This document shows positions 18,112-25,472 of a stretch of DNA of 64,000 nucleotides, in pieces (positions within the stretch are counted from its first letter, which is position 1; each line of letters begins with the position of its first letter). The position numbers and the translations under genes are program-made. Under the pieces are notes generated by a model. The model saw only the letters and a program-made list of their open reading frames with translations, did not search any database and was not told the origin of the DNA. This DNA is from CADEEV01 sp032127875 (GTDB taxonomy: Bacteria; Acidobacteriota; Vicinamibacteria; Fen-336): assembly GCA_032127875.1 (NCBI GenBank), contig JAQBHI010000158.1, positions 1-64,000 on the forward strand. The letters run 5' to 3'.

Positions 18112-18831
18112 ATGCGTGCCTTTTCGAAGACGCGAACGGTTATTTGTGCCCTGTCACTGTTTCTCGCTGGAAACGCAAGTCCCGCGCCAGGCAACCCGCC
18201 AATCGACTCGGCGACAGTGCTGAGGGGCGACGCGGTCGTTGGCGTGGATTCCCTTGGGAGAGTCCTCGTCGCGGTTGACGCAAGCCAGTCGGACGATCTC
18301 GTGGACTACTTCGCTCTGTTTACCGCATCGGATCGTCTGACCGGGCCGTGGTCTCGCCACCTGGAGCAGGCCGCGATCGTCGTGCACGGCAGGCGGCTCA
18401 CCTTAGTATCGCCGCGTTCCTCCTTTGCCATGTCTCTCGCGTTGAAGGGCTCCGACAGGCCCGGCGAGAACCCGCAGGGTCCCTTCGAGGTCTTCCTTAA
18501 CCATGACGGAATCGAGCTTGTGCAGTTCCCGGGTGAGTCGTCCGTACGCTTGGCAGATCTGACTGCAGCGGACATCCATTCCGGGTGGCCCGACGCTTTC
18601 TACTACGACGTCCTTTCTCCAGACACCAAGTGTCCGCCGGATGACGATTGCAGTGCCGGCTCTTGCCCCTCCACAGGGTGCGGAATAGGTGGTTGTCCCA
18701 ATATTCCCACGGGCTGCAACGTAGCATGTTCCGGCTACACCTACTCCTGCTGCAAGTGCCTCTCGGGGAGCCAAATGTATGCGGTCTGCCGATGCAGGGT
18801 GTGTCCCCCCCCCGGCACCTGTCCTCAATAG
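18112..18831 (+). CDS. Secreted protein with a cysteine-rich C-terminus
   Basis: The ATG at 18112 is chosen because it gives a proper signal peptide: MRAFSKTRTVICALSLFLAGNASPAPG, with cleavage near residue 24. An open frame continues upstream but has no features. The 239-residue product has a middle region (about 30-165) with no family that I recognise, containing DSLGRVLVAVDASQSDDLVDYF. The last 65 or so residues hold 14 Cys, in spacings such as CSAGSCPSTGCGIGGC and CCKCLSGSQ, then a run CRCRVC. This implies several disulfides or bound metal after export. Base composition here is less GC-biased than in the neighbours, and flanking DNA is decayed, so recent transfer is possible. Function unknown. 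Confidence 0.7.
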   Translation: MRAFSKTRTVICALSLFLAGNASPAPGNPPIDSATVLRGDAVVGVDSLGRVLVAVDASQSDDLVDYFALFTASDRLTGPWSRHLEQAAIVVHGRRLTLVSPRSSFAMSLALKGSDRPGENPQGPFEVFLNHDGIELVQFPGESSVRLADLTAADIHSGWPDAFYYDVLSPDTKCPPDDDCSAGSCPSTGCGIGGCPNIPTGCNVACSGYTYSCCKCLSGSQMYAVCRCRVCPPPGTCPQ

Positions 18832-19576
18832 CCGTCAAGCAGGCTCAGGAGCGGGTGGCAGCGGTACACTGGCAGAGCGCCGAGTCCCCGGGGCGCTAAA
18901 GGCGTTGCGGCCCGAAGCTTCCCCCCGATCCTTGGTAAGACTCAGGACGACTCGGCCGCAGGCTTTTCGGCTTGGGCCGGCGGGATGAGGGCGTAAGGTT
19001 CGTTAAAGGGCTCGCGTTCCGCCACACGCCCCGTAGGGCGCCAGAGCGCGGAACGTACCCGAGAAACGAGGACACTACCCCGTCTCTTCCGCCCTCTCGC
19101 GACGGTCGCATCGTCTCGCATCCGTCGCGGCGCTCCCCGACCTCCTCACCGCGCGCCACGCGCCGCGACGGCGGTGCGTGCGCCGTGGCTTCCTCGGCGC
19201 AGCATCGTCGCGTCGCTTTCGTGACGCCGATACGCGCCACCATGTAGCCGTTGGGCTGCTACTACGCTGCTACCAGAACGTGTCGCCGCACGCGGGCGAG
19301 ACGGTTGTGCTACGCTGCCGTCGCGGATGAAGTCGCTGTCCTTCCTCGGCTTCGGCTCGCGTGGTCGCGGTCGCGCCCTGCTCCGCGGCTCCAATGAGAA
19401 CGAGGCCAAGGGCGCGGACCTGGACTGAAGCTCAAGATTCCGAGCTCGGAGCCACCTCCGGATTGTACGGCGCGTCACTGACGCGTCACGCCCATCCTTG
19501 ACTAACACTAAGTACTAAGCCACAAGGCAGCGAGTGGCGGGATTCACTCCCGACACGAGCGGCGTGGGGGGAGCAC
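18832..19576 (+). other. 745-base region with almost no recognisable genes
   Basis: Open frames here on either strand give low-complexity Arg/Ser/Pro-rich translations with no known motif. The only candidate that I keep is the 33-codon frame at 19327. There is no tRNA, IS end or clear repeat. Together with the permease remnant at 17647 the stretch looks like decayed chromosome. Confidence 0.6.
19327..19428 (+). CDS. Possible 33-residue small protein
   Basis: ATG at 19327, stop TGA at 19426-19428. The product starts MKSLSFLGFGSRGRGR and ends in an acidic GSNENEAKGADLD tail. An extended -10-like sequence, TGC-TACGCT (19308-19316), ends 10 bases before the ATG, the same arrangement seen before many starts in this window. 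There is no ribosome site and no family that I recognise, so this may be chance. Confidence 0.28.
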   Translation: MKSLSFLGFGSRGRGRALLRGSNENEAKGADLD

Positions 19577-20443
19577 CTACGGCACCTGCTCCTCGGCGTG
19601 GAACGAGGAGCGCACCAGCGGGCCCGACTCCACGTGCCCGAAGCCCAGCCCCAGCGCGAACCTGCGCAGCGAGGCGAACTCCTCGGGCGTGTAGTAACGC
19701 TGGAGCGGCAGATGCTCGAGGCTGGGGCGAAGGTACTGTCCCACCGTGAGAATGTCGGCGCCAGAGCTTCGGATCGCACGGATGCAATCCTCGACCTCGC
19801 CCCACTCCTCGCCCAGGCCGAGCATGATCCCACTCTTGGTCAGCAGGCCAGCCTGCTTGGAACGGCGCAGCAATTCGAGCGAGCGTTCGAAGCGGGCGCC
19901 GGGCCGGACCTGGCGGTACAGGCGCGGCACGGTTTCGGTATTGTGGTTCAGGATCTCGGGCCGCGCGGAGATCACGACAGCGAGCGCCTGCCAGTCGCCC
20001 TTGAAGTCAGGGATCAGCACTTCGACGGCACACCCCGGAAGTCGGGCCCGGATCTCGCGAATGCAGGCGGCGAAAATGGCCGCGCCACCGTCGCGCTGAT
20101 CGTCGCGATTCACGGAGGTGATCACGGCGTGCCGCAGGCCCATTCGGGCCACGGCGTCGGCGACGCGACCCGGCTCTCCGGCATCGGGCGCCTGGCCGGG
20201 CAGTCCGGTCTTGACGGCGCAAAATCCGCAGGCGCGCGTGCAGACGTCGCCCAGAATCATGAAAGTGGCCGTGCCCCGGTTCCAGCAATCGCCCAGGTTC
20301 GGACACCGCGCCTCCTCGCAAACGGTGTGGAGGCCCAACTCCCGCATCACGCCGGTGAGCCGGTCGTAGTTGGGGCCGCCGGGGGCTCGAGCCTTGATCC
20401 AGGCGGGGCGAGGGAGGAGCGGAAGCGGAGTCGAGAGGCTCAT
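19577..20443 (-). CDS. lipA: Lipoyl synthase
   Basis: 288 residues. Radical-SAM enzyme that inserts two sulfurs into octanoyl groups on lipoate-dependent enzymes. The auxiliary cluster Cys42, Cys47 and Cys53 are in CEEARCPNLGDCW; the radical-SAM CxxxCxxC is Cys68, Cys72, Cys75 in CTRACGFC. The Arg-Ser-Ser-Phe-His end motif (VRSSFHAEE) supplies the serine ligand of the auxiliary cluster. The length is normal. No lipB is adjacent. It lies 13 bases after the poly-aspartate gene on the same strand. Confidence 0.96.
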   Translation of the reverse strand: MSLSTPLPLLPRPAWIKARAPGGPNYDRLTGVMRELGLHTVCEEARCPNLGDCWNRGTATFMILGDVCTRACGFCAVKTGLPGQAPDAGEPGRVADAVARMGLRHAVITSVNRDDQRDGGAAIFAACIREIRARLPGCAVEVLIPDFKGDWQALAVVISARPEILNHNTETVPRLYRQVRPGARFERSLELLRRSKQAGLLTKSGIMLGLGEEWGEVEDCIRAIRSSGADILTVGQYLRPSLEHLPLQRYYTPEEFASLRRFALGLGFGHVESGPLVRSSFHAEEQVP

Positions 20444-20456
20444 GCGGCGGCTCTAG

Positions 20457-20750
20457 CTATTCCTCGTCGGTCCCGTCGTCGTCGTCACCATCGTCATCAT
20501 CGTCATCGTCGTCGTAGTCCTCGGGCTCGTCCCAGCGAACCTTGTCCGCTTGCTCTTCCTTCTTGCCCTCCGCGTCGTCCTCCTCGTCTTCGTCCGCGTC
20601 TTCGCCCTCGTCATCGTCATCGTCATCGTCGTCATCGTCGTCGTCTGCCACTGCCGTATCGTCGGCGATGGCGTCGTCGTCAACGACGACGTCGTCTTCC
20701 GAGGCGTTCTCGTCGTCATCGACCAGCCGCAGGGTGCGACCTTCGCTCAC
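20457..20750 (-). CDS. Highly acidic poly-aspartate protein
   Basis: The start is the GTG at 20750-20748 with a perfect AGGAGG 4 bases upstream. The 97-residue product is mostly Asp and Glu: a run of 12 Asp near residue 37-48, another of 8 near the C-terminus, and between them short basic patches (GKKEEQADKVRWDEPEDY). No folded domain is visible, and the DNA is a GAC/GAT near-repeat. Acidic tails of this sort occur on proteins that bind metals, histone-like proteins or RNA polymerase, but no function can be assigned. It is read with lipA and divergently from the FHA gene. The strong ribosome site is the main evidence that it is expressed. Confidence 0.68.
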   Translation of the reverse strand: MSEGRTLRLVDDDENASEDDVVVDDDAIADDTAVADDDDDDDDDDDDEGEDADEDEEDDAEGKKEEQADKVRWDEPEDYDDDDDDDDGDDDDGTDEE

Positions 20751-20838
20751 GGTGCCTCCTAATCCGTTGTCCGGTTTCAACGTAGCACGAAACTTTCGAT
20801 TCCGTATTATGCTCTCGGCGCACGGCAATGGAGAGCGC

Positions 20839-21459
20839 ATGATCATCGTCTGCCCGAGTTGCTCGGCTCGTTACAAGTTCGACGAAACCAAGCTCGGCGA
20901 CCGGCCCAGCGCCCGCACGAAGTGCGCCAAATGCGGCAACGCCATCGATATCGACAACCCGCTGCTGGGGGCCATGACCCTGCCGCCCGGCGCGTTGCCG
21001 GCAACAGCATCGCCGCCCCCGGCAGCCGCTCCGGCCGAGCCACCACCAGCGAGCGAGAAGATCAAGACGCAGGCGCGCCGCATCCCCGGTGTCGCCCCGG
21101 AAGACGCGACCTCGACCGGCAGGGATCTCTTCAAGGCGGGGCTCGTCGAACTGCCCAGGGACAAGCGCTATTCGCTGGCGGTGCTGCAGGGCGTCTCCAC
21201 CGGCCAGATCTTCCCGCTCACCAAGGTCCGGAACACGATCGGACGGGCAGGCGCGGACGTCATAATTGACGACGCGGAGGCTTCGCGCGTGCACGCAGCT
21301 GTGGAGATCCTGGGCGAGCACGCGATTTTGCGCGACCTGGGATCGACGAACGGCACCTTCGTGGAGATGGACCGCATCGAGCAGCACGTGCTCAACAACC
21401 ACAACGAGTTCCGGATCGGCAGCCACGTGCTGATGTTCATCGTCACCGAGGTCGAATAG
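20839..21459 (+). CDS. Zinc-ribbon and FHA domain protein
   Basis: The ATG at 20839 follows GGAGAG; the open frame upstream is antisense to the poly-aspartate gene and is ignored. The 206-residue product begins with an MJ0042-type zinc ribbon, IIVCPSCSARYKF with Cys5, Cys8, Cys29 and Cys32. A Pro/Ala linker (about 48-80) leads to an FHA domain (about 115-200) with GRAGADVII, RVHAAV and the phosphothreonine-binding GSTNGTFV. FHA domains read Thr phosphorylation by Ser/Thr kinases. A TATTAT hexamer lies at 20805-20810. No kinase gene is close by. Confidence 0.87.
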   Translation: MIIVCPSCSARYKFDETKLGDRPSARTKCAKCGNAIDIDNPLLGAMTLPPGALPATASPPPAAAPAEPPPASEKIKTQARRIPGVAPEDATSTGRDLFKAGLVELPRDKRYSLAVLQGVSTGQIFPLTKVRNTIGRAGADVIIDDAEASRVHAAVEILGEHAILRDLGSTNGTFVEMDRIEQHVLNNHNEFRIGSHVLMFIVTEVE

Positions 21460-21516
21460 CTGGCCGACACCGGCGACGTCGACATCGAGGCCTTCCGAGC
21501 CGAGGCGCACCGTTTC

Positions 21517-22893
21517 GTGGACTGGATCGCCCGTTACCTCGTCGAGGGCGAGCGACTGCCGGTGTTGTCGCGGGTCCGGCCGGGTGAAGTGCGGGCCGGC
21601 TTTCCAAACACACCTCCCGAACAGGCCGAGCCCCTCCACCAGCTGCTGGGCGACGTCGAGCGGCTGATCGTCCCGGGCCTCACGCACTGGAACCATCCCG
21701 GTTTCTTCGCCTACTTCGCCAACTCCTCTTCCGCTCCCGGGATCCTGGGCGAGATGCTGGCGGCGACCTTCAACGCCAACGCCATGCTCTGGAAGACGTC
21801 GCCCGCCGCGACGGAGCTCGAGCTCGTGGTGCTCGACTGGCTGCGCCAGATGCTGGGGCTTCCGGCCGGGTTGTTCGGCGTGATCCAGGACACGGCGTCG
21901 GCATCGACGCTCGTGGCGCTCGCGGCGGCTCGCGAGGCCGTGCCCGGGCTCGAGGCGCGACGCCGGGGCCTGGTAGGCCAGGCCCGCCTCAGGATGTACG
22001 CCTCTGATCAGGCGCACTCGTCCGTCGAGAAGGCCGGCATCGTGCTCGGCATCGGACAGGACGGCTTCCGCGCGATCTCGAGCGATGCCGCCTTCCGCAT
22101 GGACCCACGGGCTCTCGCCGCGGCGATCGCGCAGGACCGCGCGGCAGGCTTCACGCCTTTCGCCGTCACCGCGACGACCGGCACCACCTCGACAACCAGT
22201 ATCGACCCCGTTCCCGAAATCGCCGAGATCTGCGAGCGCGAGAGCCTGTGGCTGCACGTCGACGCCGCGTACGGCGGATCGGCAGCGGTGGCGCCGGAGT
22301 TGCGCTTCGTGCTCGCGGGGGCCGAGCGCGCCGACTCGATCGTGGTGAACCCGCACAAGTGGTTGTTCGTGCCGGTGGATCTCTCCGTCCTCTATACGCC
22401 GCGGCCCGAGCTCGTGAGGCGCGCGTTCAGCCTCGTGCCGGACTACCTGCGCACGGCGGAGGAGGACGTCGCCCCCAATCTCATGGACTACGGCGTGAGC
22501 CTGGGCCGGCGCTTCCGCGCCTTGAAGCTGTGGATGGTGGTTCGCGCCTTCGGCCACGAGGGTCTGGCCGCGCGCATCCGCGAGCACGTGCGCCTGGCGC
22601 AGTTGTTTCGCGCCTGGCTCGAGGCCGATCCGGTGTTCGAGATCCAGGCGCCGTCGCCGCTCTCCGTCGTCTGCTTCAGGGCCCGCTTCGCGGGCGTTTC
22701 GGAGCCCGAGGTCGACCGGCGCAACGAGGCCGTGATGGAGCGCGTCAACGCCACGGGCGAGGCCTATCTCTCGCACACCCGGCTGGCGGGCCGGACCGTG
22801 CTGCGGCTGGCCGTGGGCAACATCCGCACCGAGCAGCGGCATGTGCGGCGCGCCTACGAGCGGCTGCGCGAGGCAGCGCTCGCGCTCACATGA
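21517..22893 (+). CDS. Group II PLP-dependent decarboxylase (aromatic-amino-acid type)
   Basis: 458 residues from the GTG at 21517. The family usually starts about 15 residues earlier with a DIEEFR...H..VDW motif, and that motif (DIEAFRAEAHRFVDW) is encoded here upstream in frame back to a CTG at 21460, directly after the FHA stop codon. The true start may be that CTG. NPHKWLFVPVD holds the PLP lysine, HVDAAYGG the PLP-pyridine Asp, and WNHPGFFAYF near residue 48 is the substrate-side motif of tyrosine/tryptophan/DOPA decarboxylases. The product is an amine; the exact substrate is not known. The stop overlaps the xthA start. Confidence 0.9.
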   Translation: MDWIARYLVEGERLPVLSRVRPGEVRAGFPNTPPEQAEPLHQLLGDVERLIVPGLTHWNHPGFFAYFANSSSAPGILGEMLAATFNANAMLWKTSPAATELELVVLDWLRQMLGLPAGLFGVIQDTASASTLVALAAAREAVPGLEARRRGLVGQARLRMYASDQAHSSVEKAGIVLGIGQDGFRAISSDAAFRMDPRALAAAIAQDRAAGFTPFAVTATTGTTSTTSIDPVPEIAEICERESLWLHVDAAYGGSAAVAPELRFVLAGAERADSIVVNPHKWLFVPVDLSVLYTPRPELVRRAFSLVPDYLRTAEEDVAPNLMDYGVSLGRRFRALKLWMVVRAFGHEGLAARIREHVRLAQLFRAWLEADPVFEIQAPSPLSVVCFRARFAGVSEPEVDRRNEAVMERVNATGEAYLSHTRLAGRTVLRLAVGNIRTEQRHVRRAYERLREAALALT

Positions 22894-23660
22894 AGCTCGC
22901 CACATGGAACGTCAACTCGATTCGCGCCCGTGAGCAACGCCTGCTCGCCTGGCTCGCCGCGCACCAGCCGGACGTGCTGTGTCTGCAGGAGTTGAAGGTC
23001 GCCGACGAGGCCTTCCCGTACGAGGCACTTCGCGGCGCGGGCTATCACGCCGCAGTGCATGGCCAGAAGACCTACAACGGCGTCGCGATCCTCTCGCGCG
23101 TTCCGGCCGAGGACGTGAGGCGCGGCCTCGGCGATGGCGGCGACGATGCGCAGTCACGGCTCATCTCGGCGCGTATCTCCGACGTGCGCGTGTTGTCCGC
23201 CTACTTCCCAAACGGCGGCGAGGTCGGCTCGGACAAGTGGCTCTTCAAGCTCGAGTGGATGAAGCGACTCCGCGGCTACATGGACTGCCATGCTCCGAAC
23301 GAGCGCCTCGCCCTTTGCGGCGATTTCAACGTGGCCCCCGAGGAGCGCGACGTCCACGACCCCAAGGCCTGGGAGGGCACGGTCCTGTTCCACCCGGAGG
23401 TGCGCTCGGCGCTCGAAGCGATTCGCGCCTGGGGGTTCGTGGACAGCTTCCGCCTGCACCACGCCGAGGCCGGACGCTTTTCCTGGTGGGACTATCGGAT
23501 GCTGGCGTTTCCGAAGAACAACGGCCTGCGCATCGACCACATCTTCGCGAGCGCGCCGCTCGCGAAGAGTTGCGTCGCGGCCTCGATCGATCGCGAGCAG
23601 CGCAAGGGCAAGCAGCCCTCGGACCACGCCCCGGTGCTGGCGGAATTCCAGGCCGCCTGA
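22890..23660 (+). CDS. xthA: Exodeoxyribonuclease III
   Basis: 256 residues. AP endonuclease and 3'-5' exonuclease for base-excision repair. MKLATWNVNSIRAR, VLCLQELK, GDFNVAPEERDVHDP, RIDHIF and the final SDHAPV supply the metal and catalytic residues of the family, all intact. The ATG overlaps the decarboxylase stop by ATGA. The middle segment FHLHHAEAGRFSWWDYR is the usual DNA-binding part (as LHHAEAGRFSWWDYR here). The size agrees with bacterial XthA. Confidence 0.94.
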   Translation: MKLATWNVNSIRAREQRLLAWLAAHQPDVLCLQELKVADEAFPYEALRGAGYHAAVHGQKTYNGVAILSRVPAEDVRRGLGDGGDDAQSRLISARISDVRVLSAYFPNGGEVGSDKWLFKLEWMKRLRGYMDCHAPNERLALCGDFNVAPEERDVHDPKAWEGTVLFHPEVRSALEAIRAWGFVDSFRLHHAEAGRFSWWDYRMLAFPKNNGLRIDHIFASAPLAKSCVAASIDREQRKGKQPSDHAPVLAEFQAA

Positions 23661-23686
23661 GATCGGCCGTGTTCCGCGAAGCGCCT

Positions 23687-23692
23687 TATACT
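23687..23692 (+). promoter_or_regulatory. -10-like hexamer placed for a leaderless mnmA mRNA
   Basis: TATACT followed by 6 bases and the GTG at 23699. Same geometry as before the cysteine desulfurase and the ferredoxin genes. No -35 match and no Shine-Dalgarno. Confidence 0.5.
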
Positions 23693-23698
23693 GAAGCC

Positions 23699-24766
23699 GT
23701 GCGTGTCGTCGTCGCGATGTCGGGAGGGGTCGATTCCTCGGTGGCCGCCGCGCTGCTCAAGGACGAGGGCCACGAGGTCGTCGGGATCTCGATGCAGCTC
23801 CACGACCAGAGCCAGGGCGTGGGTGCTTCCTTCGGGCGTTGTTGCGCACTCGACGACCTGCACGACGCCAAGGCCGTGGCGGGGCGCCTGGGGATTCCCC
23901 ACTACGTGATGAGCCTGGAGCGCTCGTTCCACGACGGCGTGCTGTCGCCTTTCGTCAAGGACTACCTGGAGGGCCGCACGCCCTTGCCCTGCGCGCACTG
24001 CAACACGGAGGTGAAGTTCGAGAGCCTGGTGGCGCGCACCCGCGAGCTGGGCGTCGCTCACGTCGCGACGGGCCACTACGCGCGCAAGTGCTTCGCTCCC
24101 GCGACGGGCCGGAACGTGCTGCTTCGAGGCCTCGATCACAACAAGGACCAGTCGTACTTCCTGTTCGGGCTGACTCAGGAGCAGCTTGGCACCGCGCTGT
24201 TTCCGGTCGGGGGGCTTGAGAAGTCCGAAGTACGACGCCTCGCCGCAGAGCGCGGCCTGCCGACCGCCGACAAGGCCGAGAGCATGGAGATCTGCTTCGT
24301 GCCCGATGGCGACTACGCCGGCTTCGTCGAGCGGCAGTCGCCTGCCGCCGACCGCTCGGGCCCGATCGTCGACGCCGCGGGCCGCGTCGTCGGCCAGCAC
24401 CAAGGCATCCATCGCTTCACCGTGGGCCAGCGCAAGGGGCTCGGGCTCACCACACCCACGCCACGCTACGTCCTGCGCGTGATCCCCGAGTCGCGCACCG
24501 TCGTGGTCGGAGAAGAGCCGGAGCTCGAGGGCACGACACTCGTTGCACGCGGCGTGAACTGGCTCTCGATCGAGGAGCCCGTGGACGAGCTTCGTGCCCA
24601 GGTGCGGATCCGCTATCGACATGCCGAAGCGCCGGCCGCGATCACGCCGCTCGGCGAAGGCCGCGTGCGCGTCGACTTCGATGCGCCGCAACGCGCCATC
24701 ACGCCAGGCCAGGCGGCAGTCTTCTACGACGGCCAGATCTGCCTCGGGGGCGGCTGGATCGAGTAG
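23699..24766 (+). CDS. mnmA: tRNA 2-thiouridine(34) synthase
   Basis: 355 residues. Adenylates and thiolates U34 of Lys, Glu and Gln tRNAs using persulfide sulfur. The PP-loop SGGVDSS is at 8-14. The catalytic Cys pair is Cys101 in CAHCNTEVKF and Cys199 in ESMEICFVPDGDY, matching the E. coli arrangement. The GTG at 23699 gives the usual V/MRVVVAMSGG start; an in-frame GTG at 23669 would add 10 unrelated residues. Cys-Cys at 48-49 (GRCCALDDLHDA) is common in this subgroup. It follows xthA by 38 bases and converges on rnc. Confidence 0.96.
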   Translation: MRVVVAMSGGVDSSVAAALLKDEGHEVVGISMQLHDQSQGVGASFGRCCALDDLHDAKAVAGRLGIPHYVMSLERSFHDGVLSPFVKDYLEGRTPLPCAHCNTEVKFESLVARTRELGVAHVATGHYARKCFAPATGRNVLLRGLDHNKDQSYFLFGLTQEQLGTALFPVGGLEKSEVRRLAAERGLPTADKAESMEICFVPDGDYAGFVERQSPAADRSGPIVDAAGRVVGQHQGIHRFTVGQRKGLGLTTPTPRYVLRVIPESRTVVVGEEPELEGTTLVARGVNWLSIEEPVDELRAQVRIRYRHAEAPAAITPLGEGRVRVDFDAPQRAITPGQAAVFYDGQICLGGGWIE

Positions 24767-24770
24767 CCGC

Positions 24771-25472
24771 TCAGAGAACCAGGATCTTCAGCGCCTTCGT
24801 GGCAGCGTCTTGCTGAGCTGCTTTCTTCGAAGGGCCCTCGCCCTCGGCCACGTCGCGTTCCTGGATTCGACACATCACGCGAAAGCGGCGGCGATGCCCG
24901 GGACCCTCCTCCGCCAGGACGCGGTATTCCGGCAGGCCTTCGCCTCGGCCTTGCAGGAGTTCCTGGAGGGCACTCTTCGGATCGGGCCCGCCTCGGACCG
25001 CGCCTGCCTCGATCTCGCGCCCAAACTGGCTCTCGACGAGGTGAGCGACGGCCGGCAGCCCGCCGTCGAGGTAGAGCGCCGCGATCACCGCCTCGAAGGC
25101 GTCGGCCCACAACGCGGCCTTGCTCCGTCCACCGGTCTTCTCCTCGCCGCGCCCGAGCAGCAGAACCGCCGGCAACCCCAGGCCCTCGGCACGCGGTCCG
25201 AGGCTGGCCTCGGAGATCAGCTCGGCCCGGGCCCGGCTCTTCGTCCCCTCGTCGCCCTCGGGGTCGTGCCGGTGCAGCAGCTCGGAGACGACGAAGCCGA
25301 GCACGGCGTCGCCAAGGAATTCGAAGGCCTCGTTGTCGCGCACCGATTCCGAGGCCGCCTCATAGGCGCAACTGGTGTGGGTCAAGGCGCGGTCGAGAAG
25401 CCGGAGGTTGGCGAAGCGGTGGCCGAGGCGCGCCGCCAGCTCCGAGAGCCGCGCCTCGCGCTCAGCGTCCAT
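24771..25472 (-). CDS. rnc: Ribonuclease III
   Basis: 233 residues. Cleaves double-stranded RNA in rRNA and mRNA maturation. The catalytic signature NEAFEFLGDAVLG is at 47-59, with Asp55 and the later Glu in ADAFEAVIAALYLDGG as metal ligands. The double-stranded-RNA-binding domain is about 163-231, ending in the SKKAAQQDAATKAL helix. It overlaps the amidohydrolase gene by 11 bases at its start, and thus belongs to the phosphatase/amidohydrolase transcript. Confidence 0.95.
   Translation of the reverse strand: MDAEREARLSELAARLGHRFANLRLLDRALTHTSCAYEAASESVRDNEAFEFLGDAVLGFVVSELLHRHDPEGDEGTKSRARAELISEASLGPRAEGLGLPAVLLLGRGEEKTGGRSKAALWADAFEAVIAALYLDGGLPAVAHLVESQFGREIEAGAVRGGPDPKSALQELLQGRGEGLPEYRVLAEEGPGHRRRFRVMCRIQERDVAEGEGPSKKAAQQDAATKALKILVL

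Noticed and set aside
18896..19247. Overlapping frames of about 90-115 codons on both strands
   Set aside because: Both are low complexity, with no ribosome site and no recognisable domain.
19146..19508. 120-codon minus-strand frame with a TRRTIRRWLRARN segment
   Set aside because: A faint helix-turn-helix look at the start, but the rest is Arg/Ser/Pro low complexity and nothing supports expression.
20542..20838. Poly-serine upstream part of the FHA frame
   Set aside because: It is the antisense of the Asp-rich gene; the zinc ribbon at the ATG 20839 marks the true start.
20716..22905. 729-codon frame antisense to the FHA and decarboxylase genes
   Set aside because: No family features; both plus-strand genes are well supported.
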